From Psilocybe azurescens (lineage: Eukaryota > Basidiomycota > Agaricomycetes > Agaricales > Agrocybaceae): 36,545 bases of DNA. Every line of letters starts with the position of its first letter. The first letter of the stretch is position 1. Location of the stretch: assembly GCA_023853785.1 (NCBI GenBank), contig JAJIRX010000321.1:1-36545 (forward strand), given 5' to 3'. The notes beneath the pieces were generated by a model that was not told the DNA's origin, did no database searches, and saw nothing but the letters and a program-made list of their open reading frames with translations. Shown here piece by piece: positions 9,989 through 19,914 of the stretch. The position numbers and the translations under genes are program-made.

Positions 9989-10230
9989 CAGCCCTGTATC
10001 TTAGAATAGGAACCAAGTAATTTACACCCCAGATTTGATATCAGAATTTACTCTGAATAAGAATTCTAGTGTTAACACTTGAGGACTAGTGATTTGTGTG
10101 ATAAGAGATCGAACACTGCAGTTCACCTTAAGCAATTAGGGCGCTACCTGGTTTCGTGAGCGATCGCCATTGTGATATTCAACGTCAGGTCTATTAGACT
10201 TGATAAGCAGGCTTTTATAAGTCATCCGTG

Positions 10231-10465
10231 GACTGCCCTGGGGATTGTTAAGTACGGATTGGAACCCTATATGACTAGCGATTGCTCATAGTAACTAGGG
10301 ACGACTGTCAGAGAACTCCAACTGTTCAGGACGTTGCCTATAGTAAGACTGCCCTGGGGATTATTAAGTACGGGTGGGAACCCTATAAAGGCTAGTGATC
10401 GCTCATAGTAACTAGGGACAACTGTCAGAGAAATCCGACTGTTTTCAGGACGTTGCCTATAGTAA
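10231..10465. repeat. Two 116-119 bp tandem units inside the solo LTR
   Basis: Unit 1 is 10231-10346 and unit 2 is 10347-10465. Both start GACTGCCCTGGGGATT and end GACGTTGCCTATAGTAA, with about ten differences and small indels. Each holds one GCGATT/TGATCGC-type word followed by CTCATAGTAACTAGGGAC. Tandem units like this in LTRs often act as enhancers, but nothing here proves that. Confidence 0.85.
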
Positions 10466-12312
10466 ACTAAGGACTGTGGACTAGTGTGCCCAGTTGCTTA
10501 TAGGAACCAAGGATCTACTACGTGTTAATACGGGTGATCGCTTATAGTGTTTGACAAAGTTTGAGTTTGGGTTTTATAAAGAGAAAACTGTTAAGTGTCC
10601 CGTGTACACTCGCCCCCAAAAGCGATCCCCCTGATATTGGTGATCGCCCTCATATAAGAGAGATCACCCTTACTATTCAAGTGCCTTGTGTGTACTAGCC
10701 TGTAAAAGCGTTCTCTAGCTACTAGTGATCACCCCAGAGCGATCGTGTAAGTCTGTACTCTGCTAAACTAGTTATTGTAATAAGCCTTACGAGCTTACCC
10801 TCCCAGATCGAACTGATCAATATAAATATTTGATTGGGTGTTGTGTATTGGGCAATTACAAAGTCACCCCGCACTAAACATCTCAGCGGCCTCCATCCTG
10901 TTCAGCGGCGGAGCTGAGGCGCTGGCGCGCTTCGGCATGTCGCAGGCAAAGTCACCGCCCCTGATGTGGAGCTATATGCCATCCGTTCTGCAATTGTCAA
11001 TGCGACTTCGTGTGATGATTGCACGGACATTTTCATATTCACGGACTCGATGGCTTCTGCCCGTCGAGCTGTCGATCCTTCTATCCACTCCGGACAAGGC
11101 CACTCTGTGGCTGTCTGTGAGGCTCTTCAGACCTGGTTCACCCGTAAGGATGGCCAGTCAATCACCTTTGTGTATGTCCCCTCGCGTCTGCAGTGGGACC
11201 TACATTATAAAGCTCACAAGTACGCTACCGAACTCAAAGTTGCACTGGGCCCACGCCCAGCTACATCTTTGACAGCCTACGTATGCAGGCTGCCCTCTCT
11301 CGCGGGCGCCTCCTGGAATGTCATGTTCCAGGACCCCGAATATTGAGGTCGGAACTTCCTCCACCTCAAAACGGTCAACGGGCTGTTGCACAGCCTGGGG
11401 GCAAAGACAACCCCTGGGTTCACTTCGCGAACATGAGCTCTCCCCAGCTCTATGCACGCATGTGCTGGTGTATCCTGAATCATGCCCCCATCGGGTCTTA
11501 TTATTCCCGATTTAATCTTAACGATGGTCATACATCGTGCCTGTGTGGGTGTCCTTGGGAAACCCGCACACATATCCTCACTTGCAAGAAGACTTATCGT
11601 CCTCCCAAGGCATGCGAGCTTAGGCAGCCAACCACGTTGTGCTACCTTCACTCATTTTTGGAGATGAACCCGAAAGCGTTCGCCTTCCGCTCGGCTCCCC
11701 CTCGCGGGCGTCGGTTGACAGCTGACGTTGGGCATTGTGGGGGGAGTCTTCGTTCGGCGGTCTTGATTGGCATGGGCCAATTATCCGCTTGGCTCATGGT
11801 TGTTTGGCTGATCTGGGGTAGGCTGTTTCGGCAGGGCTTGTTCGCCACTTGCTTCGGTGTTCGACTCACTACCTTCACCCAGGACCTGGGCCACGTTCAC
11901 GAACGGCATCGGTATGTGGGAACCAGGGAGAGCTGGTACCGCTAGTCTCGGCCGCTGGACCTGGGCGCCCCCTGCCCTTGTTAGTTATCTCCTATTGGTG
12001 TTGCATCCACTCCACCCCAGGCTTCCTAAGGCTAGGGTGACTCCTAGTCTATATCCCGTGAGGTTGTTCTTTGTAGATAGGTTCATTTTTCATTGCTTCC
12101 TACTTTGCATCGAGGGTTGGCGTTATATCCCCACAGTAGCTACCCCGTTATGTGTTCAGCACGGTCATTTATCGTAGGCTTCAGTGTTTCCAACGGTCTC
12201 CTAGTAGTTTTGGTGAATAGTTTCTTAGTAGTTACCTGGTCGGGCATGTGTACTTAGCGACCAGACTGCTTTCAGCGCACCGGTATACAAATTGATGATA
12301 TAAAAAAAAAAA

Positions 12313-12404
12313 TGAAAACTAGGCCACCGTGGTCTATACGGAGTCTTTGGAGTTATATGTCTTCGCTTTTACTGGCCTTTCATGTTCCAGGATATTAAAC
12401 ATCG
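12313..12404. other. 92-bp spacer between LINE copies B and C
   Basis: Unique-looking sequence between the poly(A) of B and the 5' end of C, starting TGAAAACTAGGCCACCG. It is the only non-LINE, non-LTR sequence between 708 and 18890. It may be a remnant of the original host locus or extra 5' leader of copy C. No gene is seen. Confidence 0.5.
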
Positions 12405-12545
12405 CCTTTCTTGTTCTGGTACTGCCACATATCCACCGTGAGAAAAACCTGCTCATCGTCGCAAATGTTCTACACAAAGCTTTACTTGGGTAACCACCCC
12501 CAGCATTACCACCATTGGCAGTGTTAGCTTTGGGTGTCCAAAGCT

Positions 12546-14501
12546 ATGCCACCTAAACAGCAACCCACTCGGCCACCGTCCCCCTTTCAGTCGGTGACTG
12601 CACCAGCCAGATCCTCCGCGAGCTCAACCTTCGTCGACTGCATCCCCGGTCCCTACAGCGGGCACTCCTGCTGTTCGAGATACCTATAGTCAAGGCCCAG
12701 TCCCTGCTTCACGTGGGGCACGCACCGCCCAACCCAGTCACTCTGCCACGTCGTCGAGGCAGTCGTCTCGTCATCGCACTCCCACGGTTACTGCCAGGGA
12801 CAACACCGCCCAGCCCTCCGACGCTCCTTCGCTGGCGAGGTCTGAGGACGAGGATATGGAGGACTCCCTCTCATACCTATCACTCAGTTACGGAGATTCC
12901 GATGTGGTAGAAGATAGTCAAAGGATTATGGGAGCACTCAGGACGATCGTCGGGTATGTCAACTCTACTCACATCGACTTTCACTCGTCCCCTATTGGGG
13001 CATCCCTGGCTCAAGCGGTGGTTGATTTCACCTGTGATGCCTTTAATGGGGACCTGGGCACTACACCCACTCCTGAGAACATCCTCCCAATCCGTGCGAT
13101 TGCGGAGATCTTTGCTGCAGAAGACGACACCATTCGGAGGCCCTTGGCCATCGGTCCTACTTCTCCAGACCCTCTCCGCATATCCTCCCCCCCCACTTGG
13201 TCTGACCACGGTGGTGCTGGCAATGATGACGTCGTTATGACTCCGGCTGAACCTGTTCGCTCCTCTCGTAGGAGCGCTGTAGGCCTGGCCTCCTATTTGA
13301 GCACAGCAGGACAAGGGAAAGGGCAGGCAGATAAGCCTCCTCCTCCTCCCCCTGCTCCTCCTCAACCCCGCCCTCTGGCCAAGAAACCAGTTGTGCCCAA
13401 TCAGAGGCCCCCTCCAGTGCCTCTCTCTTCCTCCCGCCCCGTGCGTCCTGCCCCTCGTTCCTACGTGGAGGCCGCTTGCAAGAAGGCACATATCCAGCAG
13501 CCAGCTACGCCGGCTGCCCCTCCGTCTCGCCCCCGCCTCCCGCCAAGGGTAGGAGGATCCCAGACTACACTTCACACAACCCCTCAAGGCGCCAGATGCT
13601 CATCGACGTGGGAGATCATGCAAAAGATGCTAATCTCACCACTCTATTCAAGGACCTGTCTGCCGACGTCCTCCTCTGCCAGGGCCTTCGTGTTAAGGTC
13701 CTTGGTGTTGAAGTTGCCTACGATGGGTACTCTGTACCCACCGACAAAGTCCCCAGCGAAGCGCGACACTGAGATTCTCCGTGGCGTGGTCACTGCTCAT
13801 TTCAAGACCCACTACAAGTTCACGCCCGTGGGTCGGCATGCCCACGTCCAAGTCGTTCTTACGAATTGTTGACGTTCCTCGGTTCCAAGGTACTCATTAT
13901 GACCTGGATCACCTCACCGAACGGGAAGAGGTTGCTTTGGCACTGAAAGCCTCTCCCATTTGGTCCTCATCGCACATTCTATGCGGGGATCCCCGTGTAG
14001 TTCACACTTCCAAGGCAAGCACCACCGCCACTGCTTTCTTTGACATCTGGGATACCGCCTCCGGTGCCCACGCTTCGCCAGCTCGTCGACAAACAGTTCA
14101 TGTTCAGGGGTCGCACCCTCTGGATATGTTCTAGTTCAAAGAGCTCCGGGCGTCCCCCTTCTGCACTCGTTGTTGGAAGTGGGGTCATCCTGTCGGCCGC
14201 TGTTATGCGGTCACTGCCAAATGCCCGCGTTGCTCTGGTCCTCACAAGCTGGAGGAGCATCGCGCCGTTGCAGACTGCTGCAAGGCAATCCGAGGGCGGA
14301 CCCCCTCAGGCACCTACGCCTGGCGGGGAGCCCTGCCCTCACACCCCTCGCTGCCCAAATTGCGGAAAGAATCATGGGGCCCATGAGCACGCTTGCGTGT
14401 TCTGGAGTCACAGGTTCGATCAGCTTTGGCATGTCGAGAAATATCGTCAGGTACGAGCGAATTCTTTTGCGCACCGTCAATCCCTAACCAGCAGTCACTA
14501 G
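12546..14501 (+). pseudogene. LINE ORF1 (Gag-like, CCHC knuckles), copy C
   Basis: ATG at 12546 gives MPPKQQPTRPPSPF, the same start as copies A, B and E. The frame shifts within the first 50 codons. A long in-frame piece (12856-13555) carries SYLSLSYGDSDVVEDSQRI, the GASLAQAVVDFTC and DLGTTPTPENILPIRA blocks, and a Pro-rich basic linker. Later pieces hold the LTTLFKDLSADVLLCQGLRV fold and ILCGDPRVVHTSKASTTATA. Zinc knuckles follow from ~14165: a W-G-H-P CX2CX4HX4C motif, CPRCSGPHKLEEH, and CPNCGKNHGAHEHAC at ~14355. It ends in TAG at 14499-14501, one base before ORF2. Roughly 650 codons when aligned with copy E. Broken by at least four frameshifts. Confidence 0.85.
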
Positions 14502-14502
14502 G

Positions 14503-17500
14503 ATGAGTCAAACCGTCCAGGACCTTCCGGTTAGAATTTTGTGTTTCAATTCGCGCAAAGTCCAGCCTAAGCGTAGAAATTATACTCGAACATTTTGTAT
14601 TAGCGTACGATATTGTTTTTATCCAAGAACCTCCCTGGAGGTTTGTACGTACCGCACCGTCTACTTCTTGTAAGTCTGGCGATGATGTCATCGGCGCCCC
14701 ATTGCAACCTTCGTGGTTGCCTATGGTACGCAACCCTGAACCCGATACCCGCCCCAAGGGTTATGGCCTATGTGTCTAACCACTTGAAGGAGTTTTGCCC
14801 TCAATGCGTCACGATCTTATTGATCACCGCTGACGTGTTAATTCTCAGCCTGTTTGCAAACGGACAGTGCTACAACCTGATGAACGTCTATTCGGACGAA
14901 ACCCATATGGCCGCTCTCTCCTGGCGGAGGAGGCAGCCTCACTTCAACCCTTCATTTACATGGGGGTGACTTTAACATCCACTCCCAGGAATGGGATGGA
15001 GGCCATCGCGGCCATCCAGGAGTTGCCACTCAACTCCTCAACACTGCAGCCGAATTAGGTTTGCAACGGGCTCCTTTTGTGAACCCTGGGCCAACCTTCT
15101 ACCCCCCGCATCCAAGGCTTTCGCTCAACAGTGATTGACTTGGTATTCATACAACCGGACCAGACCCTGACAGCGCAGGTCACCCGGGTGCACAACTCCA
15201 TGGGCGAAGTCGGATCATATCCCGCTCGCTACTACTTTATCGATCTCTGCTGAATCTGGGGCCATGCCCTGCAGAGCTCTCAAAGCCGACAGAGAGGAGC
15301 AAATCTGCTTTGTCAGAGTCATTGAGGGAGAGTTTGCCATTAAAGTGGATGAACACGCTCCTCTCAACACACCCGACCAGATTGATGCAGTGGCGCAAGC
15401 TATTGCTGATTCGTTCTCTGCAACATAGGAAGCATGCTCCAGAGAGGTCACTATTACGAGGCGCTCAAAACTGTGGTGGATGGATGAGTGCTCAGTCAGC
15501 GCTTCAGGCTTACCGGGAACATGGTCTCCCGGGAGGACTGGAAGCTTTACCGAAAGGCGGTTAAAAATGCCAAACAGGTTTTCTTTGATTCTAGGATCAC
15601 AGAAATATCCATTACCAACAAGCGCACCTGGAACCTCATGTCTTGTGTCCAACAGCGCAAGTTACCACCGTGCAAGGCTATTCAATATCAGGGGCAGCCT
15701 TGCCACGCCCTTCCTCAGTTGTGGGACGCTCTCCACAACACTTACAACTCGGGCGTCGGACCGCGCGTTCGATATCGGCATTCTAGATTCCATCCCCAAC
15801 ATGCCCGTTCGGGGATGGGTCCCATTCTCTGCACTTGAGATGCGGGAGGCTTTGGCCTCTTGCTCCAACGTGTTGGCCCCAGGGCCAGACCACATCAAGT
15901 GGTCTCATCTCAAGATGCTGATGCGGGGGCCTCCTACTCAGCTCCAAAGGCATTCAGGCCAATTGTGCTCCTGAATACCGTTGGTAAATTGATTGAGAAA
16001 ATGCTTTCCAATCGCATTCAGTTCGACGGCGTCGCTTCAGACGTCTTCCACCCAAATCAGATCGGAGGGATCCGTCAACGATCCACCGAAGATGCCGGCC
16101 TCATCCTGACGCACATGGTGCGTGCTGGGTGGGCCAATGGACTTAAGACTAGCATCATTGCCTTTGACGTCGCTTCTCAGTTCTTCCCATCGCTCAATCA
16201 TGAGGTTCTCATGGCTATTCTCCGGAAGTTAGGGTTTAGCGACAATGTTGTTAAATTCTTCTCCCATTATCTGGTCAGTCGCTTGACGCAGTATGCATGT
16301 GGTGACTTCATCTCCAACCTCCGCCAGGCAGATGTAGGAGTGGGACAGGGCTCCGCCCTGTCCCCGGTCCTCTCTGCCCTTTATCTTACCCTCATCATGA
16401 GGCTGTTCAAGCTGGATCCACTCACTCGCCGGGTGCTTCTTGCTCTCATATGTCGACGATGGCACTCTTGTGGTGCAATCAAAGTCCCTTCTCGATAACT
16501 GTGAAGCCCTTAAACGGGCTTATGGTGTCATTTTCGAACTGTTCAAGAAATTTGGACTCGCACTGGAGCACGACAAGTCTGAAGTATTCCACTTCGACCG
16601 CTCACACTCCAAAGACAATCCCCCTGTCGATCTGGGTTATGCTCCGTACACTGGCGCGACCCCTCTCAAACCCAAGCTGTACTGGCGGTACTTGGGTTTC
16701 TATTTCGATCGCAAGCTCACCTTTACCGAGCATGTCCGATACTACTCCACCAAGGCTTTGTCTACCGTTAAGGCGATGAAGATGCTTGGTAGCTCTACTC
16801 GAGGTCTGTGCCCTGTCCAGAAGCGTGTGCTTCATTGCACCTGCGTACTTCCTATAGTTACGTATGGCTTCCGTCTTTGGTACTTTGCAGCTGCTCGCTG
16901 CAAAGGTGCCCTTCATCATCTCTCTGTAATGCAGCGCTCTGCTGCACTGTGGATTACTGGTGCATTCCGCACTTCTCCGACAGGTGGTGTGGAGGCCCTT
17001 GCGGGCCTCCCTCCCATCAATCTCCTTCTTCGCCGTCTGTCTGAGCGAGCTGACTATCGGTTTGCCACCCTGACCCCGACTCATCCTGTGAGAGCCTTCC
17101 TCTCTCGCTTCAACTGCGGCACTATCGCTCCGCATCCCTCTCTTTTGATTCAGACTATGTCTGAACCGGAAATCTTTCACACTAGTGGGACTCTCTTTGA
17201 GTCCGACACTAATGTTCTTGCTCTGACGGAGACTCTACTCCCGATGAACCTGCTCTCACGACCGGGTGTTCGACTTATGGACCGCTTTGCGGACCAAGTC
17301 CACTTTGATGACTGCAAGATTTCTCATGGCGACGCTGACAAGGAATTAAAGCAGCACACCAAACACCTCGATAAACTTCGGGATAAGATCTCGAAGAACA
17401 TCGGGACATACTATGGAGGGACAGACGCTAGTGTGCCCCTCTCAGGACGGTATCAAGCCATTGCGGCCTCCATTCTGTTCAGCGGCGGAGTTGAGCGATG

Positions 17501-18290
17501 GCGCGCTCGGCACGTCGCAGGCAAAGTCACCGCCCCTGATGCGGAGCTATATGCCATCCGTTCTGCAATTGTCAATGCGACTTTGTGTGACGATTGCACG
17601 GACATCTTCATATTCACAGACTCAATGGCCTCCGCCCGTCGAGCTGTTGATCCCTCTATCCACTCGGACAGGGCCACTCCGTGGCTGTCTGTGAGGCTCT
17701 TCAGACTTGGTTCACCCGCAAGGATGGCCAGTCAATCACCTTTGTGTACATCCCCTCGCGCTTGCAGTGGGACCTGCACTATAAAGCTCATGAGTACGCA
17801 ACCGAACTCAAAGTTGCACTGGGCCCACGCCCAAATACATCTTTCGACAGCCTGCGCATGCAGACTGCCCTTTCTCGCGGCACTTCCTGGAATGTCATGT
17901 TCCAGGACCCCGAATATCGAGGTAGGAACTTCCTCCACCTCAAGACCGTTGACGGGCGGTCGCTCAGCCTGGGGGCAAAGATAACCCCTGGGTTCATTTT
18001 GCGAACATGAGCTCTCCACAGCTCTACGCACACATGTGTAGGTGTATTCTGAATCATGCACCCATCAGATCTTACTATTCCCGGTTTAATCTCAACGATG
18101 GTCATACATCGTGCCTGTGTGGGTGTTCTTGGGAAACCCGCACACATATTCTCACTTGCAAGAAGACTTACCGTCCTCCCAAGGCATGCGAGCTTAGGCA
18201 GCCAACCACGTTGTGCTACCTTCACTCATTTTGGAGATGAACCCGAAAGTGTTCGCCTTCCGCTTGGCTCCCACTGCGGGCATCGGTTGA
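14503..18290 (+). pseudogene. LINE ORF2 (endonuclease-RT-RNase H-zinc knuckle), copy C
   Basis: ATG at 14503 follows ORF1's TAG by one base (MSQTVQDLPVRILC). Endonuclease motifs (QEPPW, GDFNIHSQEWDGG, SDH) are spread over shifted frames. The linker contains a Trp-to-stop change (TAG near 15427). The RT has lost 116 bp at 15930/15931 relative to copy A 5161-5276, removing the VGHWPKHFKESMSVIIPKPNK region. It then keeps RPIVLLNTVGKL, FPSLNHEVL, GQGSALSPVLSALY and YVDD (16449-16460), with a frameshift just before YVDD. The longest open stretch, 16440-17984 (514 codons), covers the RT C terminus, thumb-connection and RNase H (TDAS, DAELYAIRSAI, FTDSMASARRAVD). The C-terminal knuckle CLCGCSWETRTHILTC is near 18110-18160. 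TGA at 18288-18290. Inactive as assembled. Confidence 0.87.
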
Positions 18291-18890
18291 CAACTGACGT
18301 TGGGCATTGTGGGGGAGTCCTTGTTCGGCGGTTGTGATTGGCATGGGCCAATTATCCGCTTGGCCCATGGTTGTTTGGCTGATCTGGGGGTAGGCTGTTT
18401 CGGCGGGGCTTGTTTGCCACTTGCTTCGGTGTTCGACTCACTACCTTCACCCAGGACCTGGGCCACGTTACGAACAGCGTTGAGTATGTGGGAACCAGGG
18501 AGAGCTGGTACCGCTAGTCTCGGCTGCTGGACCTGGGAGCCCCTGCCCTTGTTAGTTATCTCCTGCTGGTGTTGCATCTGCTCCACCCCAGGCTTCCTAA
18601 GGCTAGGGTCATTCCTATCCTATATTCCGCGAGGTTGTTCTTTGTAGATAGGTTCTTTTCTTTGTTTCCTATTCTGCATTGAGGTTGGCGTTATATCCCC
18701 ACAGTAGCTTCCCCATTATGTGTTCAGCACGGTCATTTATCGTAGGCTACAGTGTTTCCAACGGACTCTTAGTAGTTTTGACGAATAGTTTCTTAGTAGT
18801 TACCTGGTCGGGCATGTGTACTTAGTGACAGGACTGCTTTCGCGCACCGGTATACAAATTGATGATTTAAAAAAAAAAAAAAAAAAAAAA
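18291..18890 (+). other. LINE 3' UTR and poly(A), copy C
   Basis: Same non-coding tail as in A, B and E: it begins CAACTGACGTTGGGCATTG and ends TATACAAATTGATGATTT before 22 A residues. Frames crossing it are not conserved between copies. It converges with the minus-strand LINE tail D that begins 397 bp downstream. Confidence 0.75.
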
Positions 18891-19287
18891 GCCCATTTAC
18901 AGTCCACTTCAATCTCCATTCCAACTTTCAATCTCCACTTCAACCATTTGATCAGTTACATTCTCTATCAATGATTCAATCGTCTATCTATTTCAAACCT
19001 CAAGGCTATACGCAGCTTATTCTTGGACATCATTTCTACCTATCCTAGTATGCACAGCACTGCACAGCATCATATATCACCATCGTCATCAGCATTTGGT
19101 CATCTACAACTATTTGATCCTTAACTGGATTCCACATATGCAGCAAATCTTTATCTCACTCAGCAGTCTTGGTAATGGATGACTGAGCTGTGCCATAAAT
19201 AGACTGCTTCTATTCATTAGCATGGTACTTGTTTGCCATTTTGGCTTCTTTTCTATTTTCTGACACTTTCATATGATTGATCCTTCC
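18891..19287. other. Unassigned pyrimidine-rich spacer
   Basis: Non-LINE sequence between two LINE 3' ends in opposite orientation. It is rich in C, T and A (many CAATCTCCA, CATC and TCATC runs), with no open frame of note and no recognisable element. It may be host intergenic sequence or the leader of an unrecognised element. Confidence 0.5.
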
Positions 19288-19431
19288 TTTTTTTTTTTTT
19301 TAAATCATCAATTTGTATACCGGTGCAGCAGTCCAGTCGCTAAGTACAAATGCCCGACCCGGTAACTACTAAGAAACTGTTCGCTGAAACTACTAAGAGT
19401 CCGTTGGAAACACTGAAGCCTACGATAAATG
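19288..19431 (-). mobile_element. LINE copy D, 144-bp 3' tail only
   Basis: A 14-T run at 19288-19301 followed by AAATCATCAATTTGTATACC and the next ~130 nt of the LINE 3' UTR on the minus strand. It ends at GATAAATG, where full copies continue ACCGTGCTGAACAC (compare 30130-30150). The break coincides exactly with the end of the copia LTR, so the rest of D was removed by or after the copia insertion. Whether D was already heavily 5'-truncated cannot be told. Confidence 0.85.
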
Positions 19432-19804
19432 TGTTAAAGCAGGCGAGCTCAGGAACACGTGAGACACTCGGCTGCCAAGTTATAGAACTATGGGAGCAGG
19501 GACAAGTGAGCTATAAGCGTCTGAAGTCCTAAGTGAGTAACTGATATATTAGACATAAGACCTAACTACTTGCCTGAAGTCCTAAGTGAGTAACTGGGGA
19601 CTTCTGGCACTGAACTACAAGTCTTTATATACTATGTGGTACAGATCTAAACCCAAAATGAAGTTGATAAACATCATATAGATGATAAGAATCAAGATAA
19701 AGATCTGGAGCATCAAATAGATAAAGATCAACAATGCTGATGTAATCATGATAAAGATCAGATCACGTGATCTATAGATAGAAGTATGAAATGCAGTTTT
19801 AACA
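19432..19804 (-). mobile_element. Copia 3' LTR, 373 bp
   Basis: On the minus strand it runs from TGTTAAAACTGC (19804) to GCCTGCTTTAACA (19432), so the ends are TGTTAAA...TTTAACA, a 7-bp perfect inverted repeat with TG...CA termini. It contains a TATA-like AGTATATAAAGAC near 19625-19637 (minus), the palindrome AGATCACGTGATCT near 19761-19774, and two copies of CTGAAGTCCTAAGTGAGTAACT near 19521-19543 and 19574-19596. It directly follows a purine tract, as a 3' LTR should. Confidence 0.88.
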
Positions 19805-19818
19805 CTCCCCCTGTTCTG
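19805..19818 (-). promoter_or_regulatory. Copia polypurine tract
   Basis: On the minus strand CAGAACAGGGGGAG lies immediately before the LTR start TGTTAAAA. A G-rich purine run at this place primes plus-strand DNA synthesis in LTR retrotransposons. Its position fixes the LTR boundary and the strand. Confidence 0.85.
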
Positions 19819-19914
19819 ACATGTCTCCAAAATAAAGAAGAACAAAAATGAAACAGCAAATGAAAATGAACAAACAAATAAAATAGAAAAATAAAATCAA
19901 GTAAAATCAAGAAA

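Larger units (their letters stand above)
9244..10745. repeat. Dispersed GCGATCGCC-type words in the solo LTR
   Basis: Exact GCGATCGCC occurs at 9244, 9596, 9611 and 10160. Close relatives (GCGATCACC, GCGATCACT, GCGATCAAC, GTGATCGCC, GTGATCGCT, GCGATCCCC, GAGCGATCGTG) add about a dozen more before 10745. The core is the 8-bp palindrome GCGATCGC, expected roughly once per 65 kb by chance. The words are confined to the LTR and absent from the adjoining LINE sequence that I checked. Confidence 0.75.
8961..10885. mobile_element. Probable solo LTR (1925 bp) with 4-bp GCGG target duplication
   Basis: The insertion splits LINE ORF2 cleanly. The uninterrupted copies read CCATTGCGGCCTCC; here the left side ends in GCGG (8957-8960) and the right side restarts with GCGG (10886-10889), giving a 4-bp duplication. 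The insert begins TGAAAGGG and ends CATCTCA, the TG...CA ends of LTR elements. No gag, pol or transposase frame longer than ~80 codons lies inside, so a solo LTR left by LTR-LTR recombination is the simplest reading. A promoter-like TATAAAAA is at 9981-9988. A very long LTR of this size would suit a Ty3/gypsy-type element, but the family cannot be named without the internal region. Confidence 0.7.
8848..11718 (+). pseudogene. LINE ORF2 C-terminal fragment (RNase H and zinc knuckle), interrupted
   Basis: Two coding blocks, 8848-8960 and 10890-11718, belong to the same ORF2 segment. The first carries the start of RNase H (a GTYYEGTDASVPLSGRYQ-like reading) and the second the rest: ELYAIRSAIVNATSCDDC, IFTDSMASARRAVDPSIHS, and SRLQWDLHYKAHKYATELK near 11190. 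The C-terminal CLCGCPWETRTHILTC lies near 11540-11590. The blocks are separated by the 1925-bp LTR insertion plus frameshifts near 10920 and 11270. Endonuclease and RT are entirely missing. The expected terminal TGA is at 11716-11718, but a local change shifts the frame ahead of it. Confidence 0.8.
8848..12312 (+). mobile_element. LINE copy B, forward 3' segment, split by an LTR
   Basis: Forward part of a LINE starting in ORF2 just before RNase H (8848, matching copy A near 6693), interrupted at 8961-10885 by an unrelated insertion and resumed at 10890 without loss. It ends with the 3' UTR and an 11-A tail at 12302-12312, preceded by TTGATGATAT. Order of events: LINE B first, LTR insertion later. 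Because B begins exactly at the end of copy A's poly(A), B probably inserted into that tail after A was present. Confidence 0.85.
12405..18890 (+). mobile_element. LINE copy C, near full length (C-type)
   Basis: Complete order of 5' UTR (12405-12545), ORF1 (12546-14501), ORF2 (14503-18290), 3' UTR (18291-18868) and a 22-A tail (18869-18890). The 5' terminus CCTTTCTTGTTCTGG corresponds to the termini at 1787, 8845 and 36543. About 6.49 kb in all. It carries a 116-bp deletion in the RT region and several frameshifts. No target-site duplication is evident by eye between the sequence before 12405 and that after 18890. Confidence 0.9.

Noticed and set aside
9244..10745. Cyanobacterial origin suggested by GCGATCGC (HIP1)
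   Set aside because: The words lie within an insert with LTR-type ends and a target duplication inside a eukaryotic LINE; no bacterial genes are present.
8961..10885. DNA transposon (cut-and-paste) for the 1925-bp insert
   Set aside because: Terminal inverted repeats beyond TGA/TCA are absent and no transposase frame is seen; TG...CA with a 4-bp duplication fits an LTR better.
15925..15936. Spliced intron (processed copy) as the cause of the 116-bp gap in copy C
   Set aside because: The missing segment begins CCACCC and ends CAAGCC; no GT...AG ends, and it is coding in the other copies.
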